NCBI RefSeq assembly: GCF_016909575.1
Contig: NZ_JAFBGA010000007.1
Span: forward strand, 1-64,000
Source: Streptomyces sp. HB132
GTDB taxonomy: Bacteria; Actinomycetota; Actinomycetes; Streptomycetales; Streptomycetaceae
Direction: 5' to 3'
Length of the DNA: 64,000 nt
Shown: one piece after another, positions 60,301-64,000 of the stretch
Layout: each line of letters starts with the position of its first letter
Numbering within the stretch: the first letter of the stretch is position 1
Notes under the pieces: model-generated
What the model saw: the letters and a program-made list of their open reading frames with translations, nothing else
Database searches by the model: none
What the model was told of the DNA's origin: nothing
Program-made: the position numbers and the translations under genes

Positions 60301-60334
60301 GGCGGCCGGTCTGTTCTGGGACACGTACCGGTGA
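42380..60334 (+). CDS. giant trans-AT PKS/NRPS: KS-KR-cMT-ACP / C-A(Gly)-PCP / KS-DH-KR-ACP / KS-KR-ACP / KS0
   Basis: 5984 residues; GTG start with only a weak GAGAGAG site. Module 1: KS Cys191, intact His motifs; a degenerate ACP-like insert (about 507-577, GFGVPE); KR from 973; C-methyltransferase (ELGAGTG near 1428); ACP Ser1660. Module 2: C with HHLVFDG (His1885); A (Asp2399) with D-I-L-Q-L-G-L-I-W, a glycine code; carrier Ser2754 (GMNS). Module 3: KS Cys3008; DH with His3466 and DxxxQ (Asp3632); KR from 3933 (SDYAFAN); ACP Ser4227. Module 4: KS Cys4463; KR from 5115 (TGGTRGLG, SDYAMAN); ACP Ser5432. C-terminal KS: Cys5685, but Asn5820 (ETNASGS) replaces the first catalytic His, so probably non-elongating; its module continues on another protein. 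Module 1 would make the 3-hydroxy-2,2-dimethyl acyl group, then glycine is added, as in oxazolomycin. It resembles OzmH. Confidence 0.93.
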   Translation: MDDKRKLLLSLLARASAPAPASDGVAIVGVAGRYPLAGTPAELWDNLAAGRHCIREVPADRWDADAHHDPAGVRGSYSKWAGFIDDVDKFDPLFFQISPADAEAMDPQERLFLQTAAAVLDDAGHPAAELAARGPVGVFAGVMNNNYEWMGGEANALGVRTDAHSNHWSIANRVSYVFDFTGPSLAVDTACSASLTAIHLACESIRSGECHTAIAGGVNLILHPMHLRTLADRGMISHGDRLKSFGADADGFVDGEGVGAVLLRPLKDAIADGDRVLGVIRGSAINAGGKTGGYTVPSAAAQAEVIRAALHRAQADPATVGYVEAHGTGTPLGDPVEIAGLVEAFGGRVDAAQRAEGPTVAVGSVKSNIGHLESAAGVAGLTKVLFQLRHRTLVPSLNSARRNPGIDFTTTPFEVQQTLRPWVPTAGDGDLPLRAVVSSFGGGGANACLVVEEYRTPPAEPVAPDTDQLLVLSAKSQDRLRAYAADLAAFLRGAGGAEPAGADRDALGDAQRLCLRVAAETVGVAVEYLDLGTDLADCGFGVPERARLEASLTAERGGTLPAAVTTARTLGAMARTIAGDTGNHGSARDASGAPDAPGASGTRADAGVRRTTRPAQGPTRLADIARTLQSGRTHHEFRLALAVGSVAEAAELLEAYAEGAADARIGTGRAARARVVLVGAEGDALERALTRRDLAAVAEHWLTGADVDWYRVTPAAARRTELPTYPFARKRYWIPEPPARVAPTRTTGSEETAAEQLPDFYRPLWVREDAQALGPAPRVDRVVALVTEASAWLAETIAARLPESRVESVRIDVLPPSAWLGQAEGADLVLHLGGVCAGIEEGLGADRAAEQLRTGSLSLFRLVRSTSAARVLVVTSDVHPVAGGTAANPFAAGMHGLLQVVAKERPELQVGALDFASADLADEDATATLTEAILAAPADAAGRTVVLRGGVRYVRRLGRVTLPESGPVFRDGGVYLLVGGTGGIAQELSRHLAERHRARLVWFSRNDLGTEQRAAAERIRALGGDVAHVRGDACATADLALAVAEAHRRFGALHGVVHAAMVFDNHALADLDEETFTAATKVKTEGAAALAAAVEGQDLDFLVYFSSAGSFGSFAGNGAYICASATEDAYALFLRERLPFAVTVVNQGYWGMVGSGAEPGLADIFTGLGIQGFSPAAGIAAVGRILASGLPQVMPIRAGRRALEAMGHDPALDGEVLGGGHPAALASAAGRLGTGTAAPAAAHRVLTGYEELEAVSAPMLLGVYQRMGAFRRSGERHGAEELRGRLGILDRFRRLHDALLNILAGAGFLTRDGGQVSTTPAVDTVNADEHEGRWEAEFDRIAEAYPDIEPTVTLNRLFLQAYPRILRGEVGATEIMFPGSSMKLVQNFYKGNPLTDSFNLVVRDTVRHFLDLRLPQLPRGRTVEVVELGAGTGATSERVLPALAAHPGRVGYTFTDISPRFLEHGRERFAERYDFARFQVLNLERGLKEQGFEPACADLVVATNVVHATSDLRATLRRAKALLRPGGWLVLNELTAVRPLLTIGGGVLEGWWAFEDAHLRMPDSPLASPEGWTRLLHEEGYTPVHALGAGDPALGQTVLVAESDGVLLSAPAPTAGPATASPATSTHALTERLRDLVERVLKLDERIDPGRPLADYGFDSLSGMKIVAAVDEEFGVAVPLGDFFERPTLRELTAHLAANSLAGVAAGPALPEAPGTAAPEPAAPAPATAAPSAVSPATEAAARVLRPRTDGEESRHPLSAGQRSLWVIEQIAPGTYAYNLPLALWLDRGLDVLALRAVLQDLVDRHAELRATVHTGEEGPYARIASEPELPFQQVFLTARSDAELRERMRADLRRPFELGAGPLVRATLYTLGDGRNALLLTFHHLVFDGVSIAVLLRELERGYHALLAGSALPAERPARSYADFTERQREMLTGAEGRRLRAYWTERLRGRGTTVPLPLDRPRPAVPGFHGESLDGHIPAAVADRARALAGTEQTSLFGVVLAAWFTVLHRYSDQADIAVGTPTAGRGTSGFDDTLGYFMNMVVLAERVDGAEAFRGLVRRVHRTVLDALEHSAYPLITLADDLRRADPGAGAPFNVAFYFQNWARTARRDEPGDTVVLGPVEGVHQEGEFDLTLEVVEQEQGCRYTLKYDPDLFDEETVARLGTHFTTLLAAAVEGPGTPVADLELLTEDERARITAPAPADYPADTLVWELVRRQADHRPDAVAVRHAGTELTYRTLVERAEALAARLTAAGAGRGRTVGVLLPRDQDLPVALLAVQASGAAYVPLDPAYPQDRLAYMAEDAGLHLLLTHSTSAAGLTSVPRLVLDTSEQPPALPSPGPAGPSDAAYVIYTSGSTGRPKGVRVPHRALTNFLWSMAREPGFGPGDTLLALTTVCFDISGLEQYLPLVTGGTVELLASEEARDGLRLREALERARPTVMQATPATWSMLLAAGWRGDPALKVLCGGEALPADLAEALLAGNGQVWNLYGPTETTIWSAVSRLAPGDRVTLGAPVANTALHVLDSARRPVPTAVAGELYIGGDGVADGYLGRPELTAERFLPDPFSARADARMYRTGDLVRRLADGTIEYLGRLDSQVKVRGHRIELEEVEATLRGLDGVREAVVVARGQAAGSHTLLACYVLEDGATEPGRERLAAWLPEHMMPDALVRVTGFPRTLNGKTDRTTLAALPLADLRARFGAGSAPGPGAPAGAADGRTEGLVAELADMVAALTGLRPEDIGAHTPLGETGMNSVSFTALSATLRKAFGITEYPTLFYRRGTLHALAEHLWEHHETALTAHFGKVPQALATEREASAGTEDAEIPAVAGTFGAPAGAGAPVAPAGREVAVIGMAGRLPGSMDLREFWDHLAAGDDLVGEIPADRWNWRDHPRSRSRWGGFAPDVDRFDAAFFGISPREAELMDPQQRLLLETVWQAVEDAGYRPSELAGKRVGVFIAVTNSDYHEVQRAAGRATEGHTLTGAALSIVPNRVSYLLDLRGPSIAVDTACSGSLTAVHQACAALRDGTCDLAIAGGVSLILDPGVYEALSQGEMLSPDGRCKAFDSRADGYVRGEGAGVVLLKPHERAEHDGDAVHAVIKAVALNHGGRTTSLTAPNPEAQADLLVEAYRAAGVHPGTVGYIEAHGTGTALGDPIETTGLSTAFRRLRAGQEAPGGSAPCAIGSVKTNIGHLEAAAGIAGLFKVILSMRHATIPASLHFREPNPYLELDGGPFEVAATARSWPRPRDAHGAELPRRGGVSSFGFGGAGAHIVMEEPPMPDIRDEPSAQQVFVLSARDGDALRRSAARLADHIGRQDVPAQDLAHTLQTGREPMPHRLACVADGTAALRAELTAYLAGRPSAVRTAQVTAPRPSAPVSPDPRDLQAVAAAWLHGTDIDWGAVHEGAARRRVHLPAYPFAGPRHWVAPGERLAEPGPRLHPTLLDSNVSTFGEQRFAKTLTGEEFFLRDHVVGGDLVLPGVAYLEMGRLSGELAAGGAEVRGVDDLVWAAPVRLASGRTGHPLVVRVTGDRSRASFEVRGTAEDAPVHAAGTLRFDDPGSRPAPIVLADVRARCTRVQPGADCYEGFVRLGFAYGPAFRVIEEIAEGPGEALATLRLPEAQRADAGAYSFHPSLLDAALQTAGRLVQGAGDPAGPAPYLPFSLGSIRLYAPLPERGHAYATPARRPAPGGSLAFDIALLDENGQVAAALESFTLRALRPTDAPGATATPPAPVPAVDVVHAFEPVWEAAPAPHGRLPAAARVLLFSAASADATDVALALTATGAEVRSVPLGDGFDAEAAVRAAGDGPVHVVHLAGYDRTARGSVEHGFHAALAFLRTWQRERRDALRYLYVHPEPAPSPAQPAMAAFARTVRLEQPSVVLGVLALAPGRPLAEAVVAELGTDGGPEVRTDAEGRARRAWRQVNLPAAPAAAFTGPGAHIVTGGTGALGLLVAEHIADARRAAGVTGGGIVLAARTAPGPGIRSRADALGALVVVADVTDPAAVCDLVAEARRAHGSVSGVVHAAGALRDGLIRTKRRVDADAVLAAKVHGSVLLDEATADEPLDYFVAFSSAAAAFGNTGQSDYAFANAFLDHFADERERRRREGTRHGRTLAAAWPVWADGAMRVDADAAAYMDRALGMRPLRTAPALQALERALAHTAPRLLLAAGDPDRILRALEGAEPHKDESGTAVPGAHERAEELVLRLLAEELKLPEAEIAVAEPFDRYGVDSLITMSLIRRLEEHLGPLSKTLLFEHVTVGDLAAHLAGAHPGAFPAAPEATVLPAKPAEPAAPAPQDDAIAIIGVAGRYPQADDVTEFWRNLRAGRDSVEEVPADRWDHGLFYDPDKSATGKTYGKWGGFVPGADRFDPLFFRMSQIEAEHTDPQERVFLETVWHLLEDAGYTREQLRGARTGVFVGMMYGHYQLYGVQEALRGEGFATSSSYASVANRVSYFFDFTGPSMGLDTMCSSSLVTIHQACLAIRNGDCDVAVAGGVNISSHPVKLLQLAQRGFLAEDGRCRSFGEGGTGYVPAEGSGAVLLKRLDAARADGDRILAVVKASAVNHGGAGAGYSVPNPKAQGDLVRTALERAGLAPADLDYLEAHGTGTALGDPVEITGMLRAFGEEPPERLPIGSVKSNIGHAESAAGIAAITKVLLQMRHGELVPSLHADRLNPNIDFTAIPFEVQREQAPWPRRVLANGEVRPRTAGVSSFGAGGTNAHIILQEYVGDGDGAAPAGPQLAVLSARDAGRLAAQARRLAGHLRAEDTTVTPAQVAWTLQTGREAMAHRLAVLFRDLPELCARLDQFAAGGTPADSWTGVVDPRRPAAGERLPADPAAYATAWTGGQQVDWSALHPGGRPARMALPGYPFDGDRVWLAAADAELAALGAGRDLLGGGPSAHAVAHDTSDADPGTPAARRQPEGLLLTRKWHPAPPVPRSAPPALTAVLAAPGTEALAARLAAVLPAAEVLTTDLIDAELTEAGTRWDRFDAVVDLAGCTGPVLPPTHAALPSWLRWLQHLVDLGRRDLRALLVSRGAPALGGAARVGLYRMLQSEYRHVRSRHVEIDRAVTDEQVCHWVAEELSADGEPAEVAYRGGVRHLATLAEAPRTQGTGLSFPADHVLWVTGGTRGLGLLTACHFVARHGVRKLVLTGREELPPRAEWAAHIAEDGPLGRKLRPLADLAAQGVELEAVAVPLDEKEALAKVLADVRLRLGPIGGVIHSAGFTDFGNPAFVRKPQTGIARVLAPKVFGLDAMLECFRDEPLGLFVLYSSVAAAVPALAVGQSDYAMANAYLDAVAEARPYGLPLVSVQWPSWKETGMGEARSAAYQASGLASLTDAQGLALLDRALESGARVVMPVLPRPGAEFSAERLTARRLDAAPAAPATAPRPVADAGADVRAAVGAVSSWLLDQLAAELRFDRAKLAGDVPVHDYGMDSIMVSQLVQTVAQRLDVSVDPSALLEHPTVDDFAAYLGEEHRTELIEEFGVTSPEAEARPQSTAPAPSEIPAPASAWDFDTPPTVDRHGTTHRTPDPRADAVAVIGLSCRFPDADSADAYWELLREGRTALRPVPDSRFGRSLGFHAGLLPEVLRFAPERFLLSQADVEAMDPQALLLLEEVDRAVHHAGYRPADLKGRRVGVYVGGRATHTPDPAALERAKNPVVVTGQNYLAANISQFFDFQGPSLVVDTACSSALVAMDTAVQALRTGSVESAVVAGVSLLADDRAHQVFGQRGLLNPGPEFHAFDGRAAGLVLGEGVGVVVLKPLARAQADGDRVLAVLEGIAINNDGRTAGPATPNLRAQKDVMAEALALSGRAPRDVGWVETNASGSTVTDLLELKAIESVYGAGPTRSSRLALGSVKPNIGHPLAAEGIAAFIKVALMLHHRQQVPFLSGQQPLPHFDLDASAMHFPREAQPWPAGADRAALNCFADGGTNAHLLLAPAPADHHAARAPLPQPTSQRTVVIRSTASDAPGEPAGSTAAGLFWDTYR

Positions 60335-63300
60335 CCGCGGCCCTCGGGGCGCCCCCGGTGGCCGAGACGCCCACCGGGCGCCTGCCGGTGGTCTTCATGT
60401 TCTCCGGGCAGGGCTCGCAGTACTACCGCATGGGCGAGGAACTCTTCGCGTCCGACGAGGTGTTCCGCACGGCCCTGCAGCGGTACGACGCCGTCGCCGC
60501 CGGGCTGCTGGGCGAGTCGGTCCTCGCCCGGATCTTCGACCCCGCCCGGCGCAGGAACGAGCCCTTCATCGACACACGGCTCACCCACCCGGCGATCGTC
60601 ATGATCGAACTCGCACTGGCCGATACCCTGCGCGCGGGCGGCATCGAGCCGGACCACCTGCTCGGCTCCAGCCTCGGCGAGTACGCGGCCGCGGTCGTCT
60701 CCGGCAGCATGGACGCCGAGACGTGCCTGGGACTGCTCGTCCGCCAGGCGGAGGCGCTGCCGGGGGGCCCGCGCGGCGGGCTGCTCGCGGTCATCACCCG
60801 CCCGGGCGGCCGGGACCGGATCCCCGCGCTGCCCGGCTGCGAGGTCGCCGCCCGCAACTACCCCGGCCACATCGTGGTCGCGGGCACCGACACGGACCTG
60901 GACCGCGCCGAGGCCGCCCTGCGGGCGGCCGGCGTGCTGCACCAGCGGGTGCCGGTCGAGTACGCGTACCACTCCAGCCTGATGGACGGCGTCCTCGCCG
61001 AGTGCCGGGCCGTCTTCGACGGGGTGACCTTCGCCCCGCCACGCATCCCCTGGGTGTCGTGCGTGGACGGACGGCTCGTCGAGCGTCCCGGTGCCGACCA
61101 CTTCTGGCAGGTCGCCCGCAGACCCATCGAGTTCGAGGGGGCCATGGCCGCGATGCGAGCCCGCGGCGACTTCCTCTACCTCGACCTCGGCCCCTCGGGC
61201 ACCCTGCACAACTTCGTCCGCGGCAACCTCCCGGCGGATGACCGCTCCCGTTCGCTGCCGCTCCTCAGCCCGTTCGGCCACGACCCACGGAACCTCGAAC
61301 AGGCCCGGACGCTCGCGGCACCGGCTCCCTCCCCCTCCACCACCCCCATCACTCATCCACATCCGGCTCCGGTGACGGCGAAGACGGCAAGGAAGGCACA
61401 CGGCATGAAGGTCTACGGTTTCCCAGGTCAGGGGTCTCAGCAGCGCGGGATGGGCAAGGCGCTGTTCGCCAGGTACCCGCGGGAGACCGCAACCGCCGAC
61501 CGCGTTCTCGGTTACTCGATCGAGGAACTGTGCGTCCACGACCCGGAGCGCCGCCTGGGCCGCACCGAGTACACACAGCCTGCGCTCTACGTCGTCAGCG
61601 TCCTGACCTACCTCGACCGGCTCGCCGGGGACGCCGAGCCCGCCGACTACCTGATCGGCCACAGCCTCGGCGAGTACGCCGCCCTGTGCGCCGCCGGAGT
61701 CTTCGACTTCGAGACCGGCCTGCGTCTGGTGCAGCGGCGCGGCGCCCTGATGGCGGAGGCCGGCGGTGGCGGGATGACCGCGGTGGTCGGCTGCGACGAG
61801 GCGACCGTGCTCCGGGTGCTCGCCGACTCCGGCCTCGACGAGCTCGACATGGCCAACTACAACGCCCCCGACCAGTTCGTGCTGTCCGGTCCGGCCGAGC
61901 TCGTCGACGCCGCCCGCGCCGCCTTCGAGGCGGTCGGTGTCCGCGCAGTCCGGCTCAACGTCAGCGCGCCCTTCCACTCCCGTCACATGCGGGACACCGC
62001 TGCGGAGTTCGCCCGCTTCCTGGACGGCTTCACCCTGCGGAACCCGGCCGTCCCGGTGCTCGCCAACGTGGACGCGAAACCGTACGCCCCGGGTGCCGTC
62101 ACCGCGACCCTGACCGCACAGATCACCTCCCCGGTCCGCTGGACCGACACGGTGCGACGGCTGATGGGCCACGGCGACTTCGATTTCGTGGAGCTGGGCC
62201 CCGGCCGTGTCCTCACCAACCTGGTCGCCAAGATCAGGAAGAACGCGGAGCCGCTGCCCACTCCAGCAGCGGGGGAACGACTCGAGGAGCCGCTGCCCAC
62301 TCCAGGAGCGGAACGACTCGGGAAGCCCCTGCCCGCCGTTCAGTCGCCGGCCCCCGTGCGACCTGCGGTCCTGGCCGCCCCGGCAGCTGACACCCTCGGG
62401 GCTGCCGGCTTCCGCGAGCGGTACGGTCTGCGGCGCGCCTACCTGCTGGGCTCCCTTTACGGCGGCATCTCGGGCCGCGAGATGCTGGGTTCGGCCGCCA
62501 AGGCCGGGTTGCTCGGCTTCCTGGGCACCGGCGGCCTGCCCCTCGACGAGGTGGACGACCTGCTGCGCGGCCTGACCGGAGAACTGGGCCTGGGCGGCTC
62601 CTTCGGAGTCAACCTGCTGTACCGGCACGGCGCCCCCGAGGAGGAGTCCGCACTGGTCAACCTGCTCCTGCGGCACGGCATCGACCTCGTCGAGGCATCC
62701 GGCTTCCCGCTGATCACCCCGGCGCTGGTCCGTTACCGCCTCAAGGGCGGACGGATCATCGCCAAGGTGTCCCGCACGGACGTGGCCGCCGAGTTCCTGG
62801 CCCCGCCGCCCGAGCGGCTGGTCGCCCGTCTTCTGGAGACGGGCGAGGTCACCGCGGAGGAGGCCCGAGCGGCGGCCGGCCGGCCGATGGCGGACGATCT
62901 GTGCGTGGAGGCGAACGGTGGCTGGCTGAGCAGCACGGCCGACCTGCTCACCCTGTTGCCCGCCGTGCTGCGGCTCCGCGACACGACCCCGACGGGCGGC
63001 GACCGGGTGCACGTGGGGTGCGCGGGCGGCATCGGCACGCCCGAGGCCGCCGGGGCCGCGTTCCTGCTCGGCGCCGACTTCGTACTGACCGGCTCGGTCA
63101 ACCAGTGCTCCGTGGAGGCGGCCACCAGCGCGGAGGTGAAGGACATCCTTCAGGAGGCCCGCGAGTACGACGTGGACAGCGCTCCCTGGGGCGAACTGTT
63201 CGACCTCGGCGTCCAGGCCCGCTACCTCAAGCGGGGGCTGTTCTTCCCGGCCAGGGCCTCCCGGTTGCACGAGCTGTGGCGCCGGTACGGCTCGCTCGAC

Positions 63301-63633
63301 CAGCTGGACGACGAGACCAGGAGCCAGGTTCTCGACCGGTACCTGGGCGGCGAGGCCCCCGCGCCCGCGGCGGCGGGCAGTGCCCCCGAGCAGCATCTGG
63401 CCGCTGTGCTCCGCGGCTACTTCACACGCGCCTTCCGCCTCGCCGTCAGCGGTGACCAGCGCTCACGCGTGGACTACCTGGTGTACTGCGGCCCCGCGAT
63501 GGGCGCCTTCAACCAGGCGGTCGCGGACACCGAACTCCACCCGTGGCGAGCCCGCACGGTGGAGGCCATCGCCGACGCCCTGATGGACGGTGCCGCTGCC
63601 CACCTCTCCGCACGCCTGGGCAGCTTCGGCTGA
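60331..63633 (+). CDS. discrete AT-AT-enoyl reductase (trans-acting acyltransferase protein)
   Basis: 1100 residues. The GTG at 60331 overlaps the preceding stop (GTGA), so it is translated right after the giant PKS. AT1 (about 15-320) has the elbow GSSLGE (Ser114) and YAYHSS. AT2 (about 355-640) has the canonical GHSLGE (Ser445) and SAPFHS, typical of malonyl-CoA-specific trans-ATs. The C-terminal part (about 690-1100) is an FMN-dependent enoyl reductase of the PfaD/nitronate monooxygenase type, with GGIGTPEAAG and GADFVLTGSVNQ. AT2 should load the AT-less modules throughout the cluster. In comparable didomain proteins the first AT is often an acyl hydrolase that clears stalled chains, and the non-standard GSSLGE would suit that; this is inference. 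The ER could act in trans on a double bond. It is a functional match to OzmM. Confidence 0.92.
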   Translation: MTAALGAPPVAETPTGRLPVVFMFSGQGSQYYRMGEELFASDEVFRTALQRYDAVAAGLLGESVLARIFDPARRRNEPFIDTRLTHPAIVMIELALADTLRAGGIEPDHLLGSSLGEYAAAVVSGSMDAETCLGLLVRQAEALPGGPRGGLLAVITRPGGRDRIPALPGCEVAARNYPGHIVVAGTDTDLDRAEAALRAAGVLHQRVPVEYAYHSSLMDGVLAECRAVFDGVTFAPPRIPWVSCVDGRLVERPGADHFWQVARRPIEFEGAMAAMRARGDFLYLDLGPSGTLHNFVRGNLPADDRSRSLPLLSPFGHDPRNLEQARTLAAPAPSPSTTPITHPHPAPVTAKTARKAHGMKVYGFPGQGSQQRGMGKALFARYPRETATADRVLGYSIEELCVHDPERRLGRTEYTQPALYVVSVLTYLDRLAGDAEPADYLIGHSLGEYAALCAAGVFDFETGLRLVQRRGALMAEAGGGGMTAVVGCDEATVLRVLADSGLDELDMANYNAPDQFVLSGPAELVDAARAAFEAVGVRAVRLNVSAPFHSRHMRDTAAEFARFLDGFTLRNPAVPVLANVDAKPYAPGAVTATLTAQITSPVRWTDTVRRLMGHGDFDFVELGPGRVLTNLVAKIRKNAEPLPTPAAGERLEEPLPTPGAERLGKPLPAVQSPAPVRPAVLAAPAADTLGAAGFRERYGLRRAYLLGSLYGGISGREMLGSAAKAGLLGFLGTGGLPLDEVDDLLRGLTGELGLGGSFGVNLLYRHGAPEEESALVNLLLRHGIDLVEASGFPLITPALVRYRLKGGRIIAKVSRTDVAAEFLAPPPERLVARLLETGEVTAEEARAAAGRPMADDLCVEANGGWLSSTADLLTLLPAVLRLRDTTPTGGDRVHVGCAGGIGTPEAAGAAFLLGADFVLTGSVNQCSVEAATSAEVKDILQEAREYDVDSAPWGELFDLGVQARYLKRGLFFPARASRLHELWRRYGSLDQLDDETRSQVLDRYLGGEAPAPAAAGSAPEQHLAAVLRGYFTRAFRLAVSGDQRSRVDYLVYCGPAMGAFNQAVADTELHPWRARTVEAIADALMDGAAAHLSARLGSFG
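61389..61407 (+). promoter_or_regulatory. internal ribosome-site-like sequence before AT2
   Basis: AAGGAAGG (61389-61396), 8 bases, then in-frame ATG at 61405, exactly where the AT2 domain begins (MKVYGFPGQG). It could yield a separate AT2-ER protein or mark an old gene junction. Confidence 0.4.
62248..62325 (+). repeat. 39-bp imperfect tandem repeat in the AT2-ER linker
   Basis: Two 13-codon units (EPLPTPAAGERLE and EPLPTPGAERLGK) offset by 39 bp, followed by a partial third (PLPAV). A Pro-rich flexible linker between the transferase and reductase parts. Confidence 0.8.
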
Positions 63634-63657
63634 CCGGGTCCCGTTCGGGAGACCCGG
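63634..63657 (+). terminator. hairpin terminator immediately after the AT-AT-ER gene
   Basis: A 7-bp perfect stem (CCGGGTC/GACCCGG) with extra pairing around a TTCG-containing loop starts on the base after the stop codon. There is no T-run, as is common in Streptomyces. It likely ends the cluster transcript. Confidence 0.6.
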
Positions 63658-63703
63658 CGGTGGCGTCCCGGCCGCTCCGGGGACGGAACCCGAACCCGGC
63701 ACT

Positions 63704-63736
63704 GCCGGTACCGCCGATCGGTGTGGCGGTACCGGC
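63704..63736. terminator. 12-bp inverted repeat, likely bidirectional terminator
   Basis: GCCGGTACCGCC (63704-63715) and its exact reverse complement GGCGGTACCGGC (63725-63736) flank a 9-base loop. It sits between two convergent genes, where a two-way terminator is expected. The rest of 63634-63839 (206 bases) holds no gene I can support. Confidence 0.65.
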
Positions 63737-63839
63737 TTCAGGCCCGTCCCGGATGTGATGAGGTCGCTCGGGGCGGCGAACGGTGCAGCAGGGGCCAGGA
63801 CCCGGCTCACTCGGGGACGGGGCGCGTACTCCGCGATGA

Positions 63840-64000
63840 TCAGGGCAGCACCGAGCCGATCCACGCCGTCGCCTGCTCGGGGGTGGCACGGGTGTCGACG
63901 CCGAGGACGTCGATGGTGCCCAACAGGCCGTCGGGTCCGCGAACCTGGAGGGTTCTTCGGGCGTGACCGCCCGTCCGGGGATGGACGATGACGGCGGCCG
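63840..64000 (-). CDS. 3' end of an unidentified convergent gene
   Basis: Read on the minus strand, the last 161 bases hold 52 codons and a TGA (63840-63842). The visible C-terminus includes HPRTGGHARR, GPDGLLGTID and TPEQATAWIG. Codon use is normal for the host, with G/C-rich third positions, which supports a real gene rather than a shadow. The start lies beyond the right edge. I do not recognise the family. Its opposite orientation and the paired hairpins before it suggest that the biosynthetic cluster, or at least this operon, ends here. Confidence 0.55.
   Translation of the reverse strand, partial: AAVIVHPRTGGHARRTLQVRGPDGLLGTIDVLGVDTRATPEQATAWIGSVLP

Noticed and set aside
63543..63991. 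Short + strand frames overlapping the end of the AT-AT-ER gene and the terminators
   Set aside because: They run through both hairpins and oppose a better-coded minus-strand gene end; no start signal or family match.

Overview
The window is very GC-rich, with strongly G/C-biased third codon positions, megasynthase genes packed end to end and ATGA/GTGA start-stop overlaps. This points to Streptomyces or a close actinomycete. Almost all of it is one biosynthetic gene cluster for an AT-less (trans-AT) hybrid polyketide/non-ribosomal peptide. All of the complete genes run on the + strand.

Layout. (1) 2-7432: a PKS cut by the left edge (ACP, degenerate ACP, DH, KS-KR-ACP, KS0, PCP). (2) 7448-16462: a two-module NRPS with a serine A domain, a second A domain interrupted by a methyltransferase, and a terminal C domain lacking the catalytic His. 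(3) 16462-18132: an MbtH-like protein read in frame into a cytochrome P450. (4) A 261-bp gap with a possible terminator and promoter. (5) 18394-19134: a short-chain dehydrogenase, and 19191-20294: a SIS-domain isomerase-like protein. (6) 20361-34982: a three-module PKS. (7) 34979-38446: formyltransferase-A-PCP (glycine). (8) 38443-39645: an N-type ATP-pyrophosphatase with cysteine pairs. (9) 39669-42314: KS-relic AT-ACP. (10) 42380-60334: a 5984-residue PKS/NRPS with an internal glycine module. (11) 60331-63633: a discrete AT-AT-enoyl reductase. Two hairpins and the 3' end of a convergent minus-strand gene close the window.

How it works together. Domain order and A-domain codes match the assembly logic I know for the oxazolomycin/inthomicin family. 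Formyl-glycine is loaded by 34979-38446, extended once by 39669-42314 and cyclised to a 5-substituted oxazole by 38443-39645. The modules of 20361-34982 then build the triene, the last one adding a C-methyl. The first module of 42380-60334 makes the beta-hydroxy gem-dimethyl acyl unit, and its C-A-PCP adds glycine. Further PKS modules follow, some outside the window. The PKS at 2-7432 hands the chain to the serine/N-methyl NRPS for the right-hand end (in oxazolomycin, a spiro beta-lactone/gamma-lactam). The AT-AT-ER protein supplies malonyl units in trans. The product assignment is inferred from architecture; no database search was run.

Features most worth a second look are the MbtH-P450 fusion with an internal ribosome binding site, two relic AT domains inside an AT-less PKS, the defective terminal C domain in a line with no visible thioesterase, a SIS-domain protein of unknown role, and a recently duplicated ACP of foreign codon style at the left edge.
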